Translations under genes and position numbers: made by a program
Assembly (NCBI GenBank): GCA_039881145.1
Contig: JAYKKI010000060.1
Span: 8,704,501-8,768,500, forward strand
Direction: 5' to 3'
Source of the DNA: Druceiella hillmani
Taxonomy: Eukaryota; Arthropoda; Insecta; Lepidoptera; Hepialidae
DNA length: 64,000 nt
The notes under the pieces: model-generated
What the model saw: the letters and a program-made list of their open reading frames with translations, nothing else
Told to the model about the DNA's origin: nothing
The model's database searches: none
Shown: one piece after another, positions 37,401 to 48,775 of the stretch
Layout: each line of letters opens with the position of its first letter
Numbering within the stretch: the stretch's first letter is position 1

Positions 37401-37961
37401 ACAATAATGGTCTGAAAACGCAGAATGACGGCCTGTGCTAGGATACATGACCAAAGAATCTGTGGGAGAGACCTATATTTAGTAAAGGACGTCTTCCTGC
37501 TTATGATGACATGCCTGAAGATTATTTTGTACTTGCGTGTAAACACCATGCTTGTTACATAATTGAAAGCCTAATTTCTATTTACTTTTCCCACAGGACG
37601 CAAAAAGAAGAAAAGCCTTAAGAAACTGGGCCCTATCTTGGCTCTGTTGAAGCTCAAGTTCACAGCCCTGATCCCGCTCTTCTTGGGCATTTTGGCTTTC
37701 GTAGCAGTTAAGGCTCTTTTCCTTGCCAAGATAGCCATCCTAGCCACAGCAGCTCAAGCCATAAAGAAATTATTGTCATCGAAAAACGAACACACAAGCT
37801 ACGAAGTCGTAGCCCATCCTCACCATGAAGTTTCCTCTCACGGAGGTGGACACCATGAAGAACATTATGGTGGTGGTGGTGGTGGTGGCGGCAGTTCTGG
37901 CTGGGGAAGATCTCAGGATGAAGCCCAGAATTTAGCCTATGCAGCATACGCGAAAAACTAA
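28319..37961 (+). CDS. Osiris family protein (Osi-B), 3 exons
   Basis: Spliced CDS: exon 1 28319-28468, exon 2 30703-30958, exon 3 37597-37961; 771 nt, 256 aa. Phases 0 and 1 as in Osi-A. ATG 28319 gives a signal peptide (MKRISVLILFVALASGMPA); an in-frame ATG at 28298 lies 21 bp upstream and adds MFNSLVK, a less typical start. C40 and C48 form the C-x7-C pair ending LCLK. Exon 2 has SPRSARALEPL and IESRLVDLAGDFLE. Exon 3 starts GRKKKKSLKKL, then hydrophobic LIPLFLGILAFVAVKALFLA, a His/Gly-rich linker with eight consecutive glycines, GWGR, and AQNLAY at 245-250. It is very close to Osi-A in exons 2 and 3, so the two are probably sister duplicates. Expected role: secretory/endomembrane protein of cuticle-forming epithelium. 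The antisense frame over exon 3 is a shadow. A candidate AATAAA lies at 38588-38593. Confidence 0.95.
28469..30702 (+). other. Intron 1 of Osi-B
   Basis: Donor GTAGGA, acceptor TTTACAG. 2.2 kb of AT-rich sequence with no repeat array, mobile element or conserved-looking island recognised. Confidence 0.8.
31404..31482. promoter_or_regulatory. Paired CACGTG sites and 23-bp repeat
   Basis: CACGTG at 31404-31409 and 31477-31482 flank two copies of GTCAATTAACCGAATTCAAA (31421-31440 and 31444-31463, 23-bp step). The block lies 450 bp into intron 2 of Osi-B. A palindromic E-box pair around a duplicated A/T motif looks like a small control element, but this is inference. Confidence 0.3.
33800..34025. 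promoter_or_regulatory. Intronic richer island with TTTATGC motifs
   Basis: Non-repetitive block with several related motifs (TTTTATGCAAATTCC, TTTTTATGCAAAAC, CATAAAAGTGTCG, GGCATAAAAAA), resembling Hox/Caudal TTTATG-type or octamer ATGCAAAT sites, plus CGCGCTTTTAGGCG. It lies mid-intron in Osi-B. Enhancer candidate by motif density only. Confidence 0.25.
34386..34440. repeat. (TA)n microsatellite
   Basis: Uninterrupted TA dinucleotides ending in ATGTATGTATATATA. Confidence 0.95.
34796..34911. repeat. 32-bp tandem repeat
   Basis: Three and a half units of 32 bp; GCAACTAAGGCACGGTAT begins at 34837 and 34869. The following CAAATTTAACTTAGGTTTC recurs, diverged, near 36400-36430 (CAAATCATAATTAGGATTC), suggesting both derive from one dispersed element. 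Confidence 0.75.
35640..35920. repeat. ~125-bp diverged tandem duplication
   Basis: Two to three diverged copies share TTCTAAAGAGTTT, TTATTTCAAATAA and GTAAG blocks. Non-coding. Confidence 0.55.
36429..36460. repeat. (TA)n microsatellite
   Basis: TA dinucleotide run in intron 2 of Osi-B. Confidence 0.9.
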
Positions 37962-39035
37962 GCTTAATCAGCCTTCTAGTTATTATTTTGACTTAATATT
38001 AGCGGGGATGATGATTTAAAGGCATGGAGAATGGTTGTAAAGTTAAGTTCAACTTGAAGGGTGGGAATTTGCTGGTCATTTTACGTTACACTTATTTGGG
38101 AAAAATCAGGTCAAAATATTTGTTTAAATCTGAAAAATTTACAATTCTAGTAAGAAAAGTATAAACTCCTGAACAATTGAGGAAGAATACTCAGAATATT
38201 AATATAAATATTTAATTGTAATTTAAATAAGATAATTTTATTTCAGTAGATAATAATTTATTTAAAATATTTATTATTAATGTAATTATCTATAACAAAG
38301 ACAGCATTACAATTAAGACTTATTTATTTTTGCCTTACTTATTATTTTACTTATTTTGGTTTTTTATTTCGTTTTTTTTAAGTTCCATTCTTAATTAATT
38401 ATTTTATTGTTAATTTTTATTTTAGTGTCGTTTCGTTTTTAGTTTACTTGTACCTGATTTCGTTTATTGTGATTTTAATTTATTGCGTTTTTAATTTATT
38501 TATGTGTTTTTTTATTTGTATATATGTGTTATTTTTTCGTTCGTCCTAATTATATATTTATACTTAACTGCGACCACGAGATTACTTAATAAATTATTTT
38601 ACAAGTAAGCGTATATTTTTTTTATTCTTAAAAACGAAATAACTTAAAAATTATTTATAATTTTATAATAAAATTTTAACATAAATTAAAATCATTTAAA
38701 TTTTTTTTAGAACTACATGAAATTTAAAAATAAATTTAAATCAAATAAAACAAATATTTACTCTTAAAAAACGTATTATTTTTATTACGAGAAAAATTGT
38801 ACTTTTGCAAAGTAATTACCGTTTATAAACTTTCTCGAATATTTACTTACTCTAAAATTTGTCATAATTAAAATAATTTTGAGCTCATTTGAAATATAAC
38901 CTTAAGTGGTAGTAATGTGAAAAACTAAATTGAGAAAATGATCTCTATATGATGTAATTTTTTTAAGAGATACTTAACGTAACTAATGTTAAAAATATAT
39001 CTACAAAATCAAATCACGAATTTATTTAAATTAAA
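37962..39035. other. 3' flank of Osi-B
   Basis: Very AT-rich with long T-runs. AATAAA at 38588-38593 is one possible cleavage signal; no other feature is seen. Confidence 0.45.
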
Positions 39036-39039
39036 TCAT

Positions 39040-40205
39040 GAAATATTTAAATTAAATCATGAAAATATGTAAAAAATAATGGTAATAAATTAAATGTCTT
39101 ACTTTTATGCAGTGAAGAAATGCCAATGGCATGAATGACTATGAATAATGTTGAATACGAAGAAAGTACTAATGATTGTGGAGTATCGGTAAATATAGAA
39201 ACTAAACAGAACATTTTGATAAAAAGGTGGAAGTTACATGGGAAACTATTAAATAAAATTAAGAATATAACAAAAGAAATGCCTAATGCATGGGTGACAG
39301 TGAACAAAATTTAATACGAACAAAATACTGATGAATATGGAGTACAGGTAAATATAGAAACTAAAGAGATAATTCTGGTAAAAAGGTAGAATATATAGCA
39401 GAATATATTAAGAAAAATAATTAATATAGCAAATAAATGCCTAATGCATGTGTGCCTATGAACCATGCTGCATATAAACAACGCATTGGTGATATGGAGA
39501 ACCGGTAAGTATAGAAACGAAACAAAAAGTCCTGGTAAGAAGGTGGAAGATACAGGAGAAACTATTAAATAAAATTAAGAATATAGCAAAAGAAATGCCT
39601 AATGCATAGGTGACTATGAACAAAGTTGAACATGAACAAAGTACAGATGAATATCGAGTATAGGCAAATATAGAAACTAAAGAGAAAATTCTGTTAAAAA
39701 CGTGGAAGGTACAGAAGAAACTATTAAATAAAAGTAAGAATATAGCAAAAGAAATGCCTAATGCGGGTGACTGTGAACAAAGTGCTGTTGAAATATGGAG
39801 TACAAGTAAATATTGTAACTAATGAAAAATGTTGGTATAAAGGTGGAAGATACAGGAGAGTAAATTCAATAAAATTAACAATATAGCAAAAGAAATGCCT
39901 AATGCATGGATGACTGTGAACAAAGTTGAACATTAACAAAGTGCTGTTGAAATATGGAATACAAGTAAATATAGAAACTAATGAAAAATGTTGGCATAAA
40001 GGTGGAAGATACAGGAGAGTAAATTCAATAAAATTAACAATATAGCAAAAGAAATGCCTAATGCATGGGTGACTGTGAATAAAGTTGAATATGGACAGAG
40101 TATTGATGAACCTGGAGTACCGATAAATAGAGACACTAAACAGAAAGTTCTGGTAAAAAGGTGGAAAATACAGGAGAAAGTATTAAACAAAATTAGGAAT
40201 ACATC
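39040..40205. repeat. ~158-bp tandem array, 7 units
   Basis: TGCC within AAAGAAATGCC(T)AATG recurs at 39121, 39280, 39438, 39596, 39756, 39896 and 40056, with steps of 159, 158, 158, 160, 140 and 160. Other repeated blocks: GGTGACTGTGAACAAAGTTG, AAATATAGAAACTAA and AAAAAGGTGGAAGATACAGG. Several minus-strand frames (70-86 codons) arise from repetition of one pseudo-ORF and are not genes. Confidence 0.9.
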
Positions 40206-40342
40206 ACAAAATCCATAACGATAAGAAAAACAGTACTTCGGTACATTTTCATCACTGTAGGTTACGCCTGGAGCTGACTGACCAGGCCAACAGATATAAA
40301 CATGTATATATAGGTGAATTGGTGTGTTAAATGACGTAACTT

Positions 40343-40605
40343 TTATTGAATATATTTGGTGTTAATTTTGTAGAAATTCATTATTCACAATTAAATGAAA
40401 CTACGTGATGTAGTATTATTTCTACTTTCTTTAATTTCTTTACCACGACCTAGGTTTCGTTGTATTACAACATTCAGGTGGGATATTAGCAAAGATATCT
40501 TTGCTAATATCCCACCTGAATGTTGTAATACAACGAAACCTAGGTCGTGGTAAAGAAATTAAAGAAAGTAGAAATAATACTACATCACGTAGTTTCATTT
40601 AGTTG
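40343..40605 (-). mobile_element. Foldback MITE, copy D (perfect hairpin)
   Basis: Arms 40388-40496 and 40497-40605 are reverse complements with one mismatch (40391/40602) and no loop; the centre reads AAAGATATCTTT. The left side carries the asymmetric tail (ATTGAATATATTTGGTGTT, from about 40344), giving minus orientation. No coding capacity. This near-identity of arms indicates either recent insertion or ongoing arm homogenisation. Confidence 0.9.
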
Positions 40606-40769
40606 CGTATTTATATTTTTTTATTTTAATCATTTGAAAGTGATACAGTAATTTTTATGACATTTTAATTTTCAACGAAGGCATCTGAAATTATTATATT
40701 TCTTCTAAAAAAATATTTGTTGCCTGGAAGCTCATTTTATATGATGAAAGACCTTTATATGAAACATCT

Positions 40770-41055
40770 GCCTCAATCCATTGATGGATATAGACCTCAC
40801 AATGACCTCACAACCTATATTCGTAGGGAATAATACCCATAATCGCCATGCTGTTCGGCGAACGTAGTGCAAAACTTCTCGCACCAGTGACGCTCCTGCC
40901 CGCCATTGGTCTATGGAATTTTAGCAATTACAGACATTAACCCCATTTGACGATTGACCAGGGATGCAACTAGAGTCCCGCGTGCACCGTATCTTCAAAG
41001 GCGGCAAGCCTCTGATCGACACAACACATCACTCCAGTGACGAGACAATAAAATA
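40770..41055. mobile_element. GC-richer block, possible SINE (minus strand)
   Basis: An island distinctly richer than its flanks with CATAATCGCCATGCTGTTCG, CACCAGTGACGCTCCTGCCC and CCAGGGATGCAACTAGAGTC. Read on the minus strand it runs from ACTCTAGTTGCATCCCTGG (weak box-B resemblance) to GGCGGGCAGGAGCGTCACTG. It may be a retroposon, a regulatory island or an old insertion; I cannot decide. Confidence 0.25.
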
Positions 41056-41389
41056 GTATTATTATTTTATAAAATACTATTTTCTTCTCGAAATATTGTG
41101 TTTGATAAAAAGCTTTTATGATGTATGAATAAAAATGAAATTTTAAGATTGTATGAATAAAAAGCTTTTATTTATTTTATTATGAACTTTAATGTACGTA
41201 TAGAAAATATACATTTGTTGACCTATTCTTATATGAGCAATCTCTTCAGTAAATAACTTTGGTTAAATATGAAGACTTTGTAATGTGAACTGTAAAACAT
41301 ATTAATAATAAAATAACTAATAAAAGTATTTATGAAAAGTAAAAACAAAGAAAATATTATAACAAATAAAAAGGCCAAAACTAAATATA

Positions 41390-41830
41390 AAATATCATCC
41401 GTCAAGTATTTCTACCGTCAAGTACTCACGCACTTCCATAAAATTTTCGGCATTTATAAATATTCAAGCGTATATAGTATTTCTATTAAACTTTTTATAA
41501 TTGTTAAATTTTTCAACCTAAATATATTGCAAGGTATTATATAATACATCTTTCATAGCATGAAAACATGGTGTATATTTTAAAAATTATAAGTTTAAAG
41601 AAAATCGCCGTAGTTTTCCGTACACATTTCGACACCTAAAAATATTTAAGCGTAAATAGTATTTGTAGTCATCTTTTTATAAATGTTAAATTTTTAAAAT
41701 CTAAATATATTGCAAGGTATTATATACTACATCTTTCATAGCATGAAAACATGGCGCACATTTTAAACATTATACGATTAAAGAAAATCGCTATAGTTTT
41801 CCTCTAATCTTCTAGTTAGTTTTTACTAAC
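41390..41830. repeat. ~183-bp diverged tandem repeat
   Basis: ATATATTGCAAGGTATTATA begins at 41521 and again 183 bp later; both are followed by CTTTCATAGCATGAAAACATGG and AAAGAAAATCGC. A third, much diverged copy may lie at 42120-42220. Confidence 0.75.
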
Positions 41831-43469
41831 TATGTTGTTTTGATGATTTCTGTTCAGTAGTTTCGAAAATAAGAAGGCGGTATGCTATTTGCATATATTT
41901 TAGAATATTTTTCTGAATATGAAATTTTAAATAGTGAAAAAATAATCCTGTGTCTCACAAAACAAGTAATACTCCGCATTATATATAAAATGAGGGAAAA
42001 AAAATGCTTTTAAGGCCTTTATTTACCATCTCTTTAACTGTTACACGAACATTTTAAAAAAGTTGGTTGTGTAAATTTTTCTGATTAAATCAGCTTTGAA
42101 AATAGAAAAATGTTAATGAATTACTATTAAATCCTTCATATGCGTAAAAACATGGTATATCTTAAAAAAAAAACAATGATATCAAGGACCATGCCCATAG
42201 TTTCCCCCAACTTTTGCTTGGGTTTTTAAAAACCCATATTTTTTCGTAAATATCATACTTTTTATAATTGAGTAGTTTCGAAAATATTGGGGCACATATG
42301 TTTTTCAAAATATCACTGAAGGTATAACAACTAAAATTATGAAAAAAATATTTTTGATACCTTTATAATTAGGCCATTTAAATAATATTGCGCACTATAT
42401 ATGGAATAAACAGAAATTATGATTAAAAAACAATTTCTGCTCCCTAAAATTTTCAAATGAACATTTTCGAGTTTTAGCTATTGCGATGTGTGTGGGTTAA
42501 TATATTTTAGAACTGTTATGGATCTCCGTCCATTTAAGTTGCACTCTGAATTGAGAAATATGTTCATGTTTTTTACAATCAATAAAGGAAAAGAAAAACA
42601 GTCTGCTACATAAAATTGATATAATTGTTGTTTTTCGAGACTTTAGCACTAAAGTTATGAAACGAATTAGTTTAAAATTGTTTTTTGTTCTGGCGATGAT
42701 CAACAAAATTTTAATGAAAGAAACGAAAATTTCTTCAAGTATACATTAGAGCTAGGGTGGCTTTAAATATGAATTAATTTGATAGTGTAAGCTCGCAACT
42801 CGATTCCATATGATATTAGATTTGTAATTAACGTTTGGACATGTAATATTGGTTTTCGAATATTTTTTACTGTATAAAATGTGGCTATATTAAATTTGTT
42901 CGATTTTATTTATACGATACTCATCTATGAATTCCGCAAAAAATAAGAAAATGAGACTAGTAATAAAAACAACATACTTTGTAATAATTTGTTTAAAATA
43001 AAATTAAAGAATTAACTAAGCATTTTGTAATTAACTATATAATGCTAATAATATCATCCAAGCGATGAAAAAAGAAAACAGAGTGAAAGCCGATTTATTT
43101 TTTGTTTGGTGATAGTTTATTTTTTTGGTTTATAGTTATTTTTTGTAATAAAAAAGTAACCGTAAAATACAAAGGGCATACATCTATTGTGATTAAAAAA
43201 TACACTGGGTTATACATAAACACGTGTTAGATATGAAAACGAAATATAGCGAGACAAAAGTAAAAGTCGTCACGTTGCCCACCAAAATGATCAATGTCAA
43301 TAGGAGACAATGTCAAGATCACGAAGCACGCTTATTTTTAACCCATTGGATGGTTGTTAAAGTATATATTTATATATTATTTTTAAATTTATCTCGAAAA
43401 CTTAATATGACCAATAAATGCTATTACGTCATATATATGTCAAAAAATGTCAATGTCTAAAAAGGAAAT

Positions 43470-43995
43470 TTTTCTTAATGAAATTTTTGACGCAAATGCT
43501 TTAAGTTCAAGTTACCATTTTAAATTTAGGATGCTTTTGAAATGACAAATCTGACAAAGATAGTAGAAGACATATATTGTCAAAATTTCAATGTAAAAGA
43601 AGGAACATTTTTTTTAATTAAATTTTTGATGCAAATGCTTTAAGTTCAAGTTACTAGTTTAAATTTAGGATGCTTCTGAAATGACAAATCTGACAAAGAT
43701 AGTAGAAGACATATATTGTCAAAATTTCAATGTGAAAGAAGGAACATTTTTTTTAATTAAATTTTTGATGCAAATACTTTAAGTTCAATTTACCAGTTTA
43801 AATTTAGGATGCTTCTGAAATGATAAATCTGACAAAGATATTAGAAGACATATATTGTCAGAATTTCCATGTAGAAAAAGGAACATGTTTTTAAATTAAA
43901 TTTTTGACGCAAATGCTTTAAATTTAAGTTACTAGTTTAAATTTAGGATGCTTCTGAAATGTCAAATCTGACAAAGATAGTAGAAGGCAATATAA
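43470..43995. repeat. ~139-bp tandem array, 4 units
   Basis: GCAAATGCTTTAA (or GCAAATACTTTAA) at 43492, 43632, 43770 and 43909, with steps of 140, 138 and 139. Units share TTTAAATTTAGGATGCTT, GACAAATCTGACAAAGATA and GAAGACATATATTGTCA. Non-coding. Confidence 0.88.
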
Positions 43996-43999
43996 ATTT

Positions 44000-46860
44000 T
44001 CGTTTTAATATTTTGATTTAGAAGCTGGAGAAAACGATATATTATTGGAGGACTTTTATAGAAAATTAAATTATGTTGTTAGAAAATTTCAATTATTTCG
44101 CGGAATCTCTAAACTCCAATACAAAAATTCTTTGCAATTCTAAATGATCTTGGGTAAACTTTGACTATTCAGTAGCAAACATACCACTTTTTATAATTAC
44201 TATAAATGTTTTATGTTATGAAGTTTAAGTCAAAAACTAAATTATAAAAAATCTTGTTAAATACGACTAAAAACCTCACTAACTTTACGAACTAAATCCC
44301 CGCATATTTAGGTAAATATACAAGTTTAAGAATTTAGGGGTACATAGTATTTCTATTAAACTATTTATAAATATTTATTTTTATTCTTGGCTATTTAAGT
44401 ATATTGTCCATGAAAAGATTTAAAATTATAAAAAAAAATGGAAAAAGTCGATTTCTCCTGAACGGTATGAAATATTAAAATAAATTTAATTTATCGAATT
44501 TTTCAGATTTCCATTGTATGTCTCTTTTTAATATATAGGGAGCAACACTCAATTTTCTTCTATTTTAGGGTGCAACATTACGAAATCACACTTGAAAAAA
44601 TTAAGTAATATATTTTTTAACTCTCCTTTAATAAAAAAAACATTAATTTATAAGTACTTTTGCATATGATAAGTCTCCCAAAAATTTATGATTAATTTTA
44701 ATTCGGTGCTGGTTTTGGGTTAATTTATAGTTTAGAAGGTAAATTGTAAAAATAGACAAATAGGAAAACAATTGAGTAAGAGCCTTTAGATTTAGTTCGA
44801 ACTTTTTGGTATGACATCTTACTTAAAATTAAAATGTCTAGAGAGACAATATCTAGTTCTGGAGCACCCTTCTCTATTGTTTTTTAAAGTAACTTATAAT
44901 TCATAATAGAGCGTGTTAAATAAATGCTAAAACTAAAAACATAAAAAAAATTGAGTTAGCAAAAAACATAATATTTATTAACCACTATGTTTGAAAACTT
45001 CATTGTTCACAGTAGCCAATTCAAAAACGTACCTCCACATTTAAAGTGAGGGTAAAAAAATTGCAGGTATTAAATCGGTGATTTAACAAATATTTGTCAA
45101 TGTAATATAACGATAAAATGAGATTATTACGAAGCAGTTTTGTCGAAACTGGCTTTAATGTTGATACATAATGTTTATAAGTACCTTGTTTGATATATCG
45201 AAAATGTGTATAACTACAAAGGAAACTCTTAGAAACGCCCTTAAAGTGTCTCATCTAGACTTTCAAAATTATAGACGTAGGCTTTCTCTAATACTAGCTA
45301 AACGACTCGTAACAAATGAAGTACTTGAAGATAGGTAAGATGTAAAGTATTAGCTGTCCTGAAAGCGACATAAACAGAGATTACCAACATTGCTACTAAT
45401 GGCAACGATATATAAATGTCTTGTTGCAAATACAGACCATTATTTAAGACACCAATCTTGATTTAGCCATTTAAAGGAATAGTTTGTTATTTAGGGGTGA
45501 AATCTAAAGAAATTGCTGTTCTATTCTGATGGTAACTTTTGTAGTTACCATCTAATGGATTTAACTGAAGAAGAGAGATTCATTTACTCGACTGTAAATG
45601 ATTTTATCGGAGGTGAATCTTTCAACGATAAATATTTTTATTCATATAGTTTCAATCAAAATTGGGTCCCTAATGTTTATTATGTAGATATATACAAAAA
45701 TATTTTACTAATTTTTATAAGTTAAGGAGCAAATTAAAATATATGTAATAAAAGCTACACACTTAAAAGCTAAATATTCGTTCAATCTACTGAAAGATAT
45801 GTTATAAAATCTTCGCAATTACAAAGTTTATTTATTTGAAATCTGATATATATTTTTTTTAAGTTTCTAGGTGCTTAGTAAGAGACAGACAGAAATAAAT
45901 AAAAATTATTTTAACCTATTTGGAAAATCGTTAAGTGGAAATAGTTATTTTATAAAAAGCGAAAAAATCAAAATTAAGTGATGGTCGTTTTACCAACCAA
46001 AATCGGAACGGGCAATACTTGAGTTTTTTTTACGTTATAAATAACAATATGTATAGGATAAATTAGATGTTAGAGTGAAGGCAGTAAAGGGACCTTTCTT
46101 AGTCCGAGTTTATTGATATATGCCTTAAGGAAAGATTCTTTTATTGACCGAGAATCTACTGTAAGAGCTGATAAAGCAATAGGATAGAGCAATAGGCAAG
46201 AAATATATCAGGCTCACAAAATCGTCGTCAATGACTGTGTTTAGTCCGGTGAACAGAGTTTACAAGGACCCACAATGACAAATTTGTCTAGAGTATTTTT
46301 TAATTGTATAATCTAATGCACTGACTTACGTATTCTTATTATAGTCTGTCATAATGTACAATTAAATACTTATAGCATTTTTAATTTCAGTGTCCTCTTT
46401 AACTAACATAATTTTACTTATATCAACAAATATGAGGAAAGGAAAAATTACATGCCATTGCTAGTTGTTAAAGTATAGTACAGTAGATTTAACAACTACT
46501 TTTTTATATTTATTATTTTCATTTCAATACACTGTGTTTTCAACTATGGATATTTGATTTTTGTTTATACGGTTGATTTGTGGTCTCAATGAAATTTTGT
46601 TACCAATATCTTGTTATCGATATAGAATTTTTTAAAAATCATTTTCAACAAATCATACCAACCTTTTTCAACGTTCAGTAGGTAAAAAATTAAGTATGGC
46701 ACTCATCTATATCTGGTTGTGGAGAGAATTGAATTGCCACAGATTTCAAAAATCTCTAGCAACAGTAAATATTTTGTCAATTTGCTTATGTTCGAAAACG
46801 ATATTGTACCGCAAACGTTTCAACTAATACTTTTATTTTAAATATTTTATACTATTTCGA
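44000..46860. other. Intergenic, nothing firmly recognised
   Basis: AT-rich sequence. Patches at 45000-45440 and 46060-46290 are somewhat richer but carry no recognisable motif set. A 70-codon plus-strand frame at 45513-45725 has a less biased composition (DLTEEERFIYSTVNDFIGGE) but no start context, splice partner or family match that I recognise. Confidence 0.45.
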
Positions 46861-46862
46861 CT

Positions 46863-46866
<4 letters not shown>

Positions 46867-46912
<46 letters not shown>
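46867..46912. repeat. (TA)n microsatellite
   Basis: TA dinucleotide run. Confidence 0.95.
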
Positions 46913-47256
46913 TTTATACTCGTCTGATATAATCTATATAAATAAATTTACTTAATGTAATTGGATTAAATTGCTTTTCATCTTAACTAAATTTGACGTA
47001 TTTTGTTGGCAATCTAAAATCCCATCTAGCTTTTTTGAAGGGAATATATTCAATGATTCCATTTATTTTGATATTCCTCTTTTTAATTTTAAAACTAATT
47101 TTCTTTTCGCTAAATATTTTCTATTTTATCTGGGTCTATATCTTTTACTTGAAGAAGAGATCTACATATTTTTTTTAATTAACTTCTACAATGTCCTATG
47201 TTAAGTTTACATTATTTTTTTATTTTAGAAAACTTCCCCGCTACGGTCCTTTATAT

Positions 47257-47312
47257 TTTAATATGTATATGTCTAGAGTGAGAGTTTAATATGTATATGT
47301 CTAGAGTGATAG
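47257..47312. repeat. 28-bp duplication
   Basis: TTTAATATGTATATGTCTAG and the following AGTGA occur at 47257 and 47285. Confidence 0.85.
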
Positions 47313-48736
47313 AAAATTTTTAAAAAATCTGTTTTTTTGACATGGTTTTATTGAAACTAATATACCATAACCATTACATTGTGCGAGGCAAACTTTCAGT
47401 GTATGTGTGTAAAGAAACAATATATATATGTTGTATTCATATTTTGTATGTCATTTATTAGTTGAATACGGTAATGGCAATACCATAATCGTAAGTTTTT
47501 AGTTTTAAGTAATAATATAAGGATGAATTATATGATAAATTCACCATTAAAAAGTTCTATTAGATAACAATTTATAGAAGCGACGAAGTGGTTTTGACTC
47601 ATCAGGAAAAAATCACATTCTGACGCGATCGCATCTACATGATTGGCAGTTAAATACTATGGAGTATAAGATTTAGGTACGAATAGAACATTGAGCAAAA
47701 TATAATTTTTTAGTAATTAAAAAATAAATTTTATAAATGAGATTTCTCTTACGACCTACATAAATATAAAATTGTAATGTATAATGTCTTGGAGAAAATT
47801 TATAAAAATATAATAATGAATTAATCTTATCTTATTATGTACAAGTATCAATTAAACGTGTTTGGAATACATTAATTATTAGAATGTATTAGCAATTAAT
47901 TTAGCTCTGATGGGGAAATAATTTAGCTGCATTTGATTATATCCATCAAACATTTAAAGAAAGTTATCTTAATTTTAATCGGCTGGTATCTTAATAATCG
48001 ATCAGTTATTAAATTAATTCAAGTTTAAAGGAAGGTCTGAATTAAATATTAATACACTATATATATATTATCGCCGATGTGGCAATTTCATTAGTATTGT
48101 GGCCCGGTTTATAATCCATCATGACATTTTATAATTCTAGTGACAATTTTTCATTTTGTTATATATTACCAAATATATATAAATTCTTCAGGCAAGTGTC
48201 CAGCCATTATTAATGTAACTGTAACTAGCTGGATAGTTTTGGTTAAAAAAATATCATATTATCTATGATTGGTCGCTTATTTGTAAAGTTTACAGTCTTT
48301 ATATACTTTAATTTTTTTTACTACAGTACTTCTATTTCGCATTTTTGATATATTTTTATAAAATTCAATTATAAAGAGATGTCTTTTGACATATTAATAA
48401 CTTTTTATTGTTAATGACTTTTTTTGTGAATTAATTTTTCAGAAATCGTTTATAAAAATGCAAATGTACGTAAATATTTCCTACAAAAACAGGTTTTCCC
48501 TTATCGATATATACATGAATTTTACTTGTCAATTTGTTTCGACGGAAGCCAGTAGGATTCAGCATAAAGCATTAGACAAACATATACACGCTAACGTGTT
48601 AGAAACACCTGGTGCTTTGTGTATTATTATCATTTCTCAATCGTGACTTACCAATTGACAGTTCCACCTCACCAAAGAAGCCGAAGGTGGGAAAATGTAT
48701 GTCGGTGTAAACCTTTAAAAGAAAATTCAACTGCAG

Positions 48737-48769
48737 TATAATTATCATATCATAAACGCAATTTCAGTT
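48737..48769 (+). promoter_or_regulatory. Core promoter candidate of Osi-C
   Basis: TATAATTA at 48737 and initiator TTCAGTTG (A at 48766), 29 bp apart, near the ideal spacing. The predicted 5' leader would be only about 10 nt, which is short, so an upstream start is possible. Confidence 0.45.
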
Positions 48770-48775
48770 GTAAAC

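Larger units (their letters stand above)
30959..37596 (+). other. Intron 2 of Osi-B (6.6 kb)
   Basis: Donor GTACGATT, acceptor CCCACAG. It contains the CACGTG pair near 31.4 kb, a richer island near 33.9 kb, (TA)n tracts and two small repeats, listed separately. 31490-33790 and 36470-37590 hold nothing recognised; the 127-codon minus-strand frame at 31895-32278 has no domain. Confidence 0.85.

Noticed and set aside
37708..37947. Minus-strand frame with a His run
   Set aside because: Antisense shadow of Osi-B exon 3; the His run is the reverse of the GGT glycine codons.
39047..40190. Several minus-strand frames of 70-86 codons with similar sequence
   Set aside because: They repeat because the 158-bp tandem unit repeats; not a protein repeat family.
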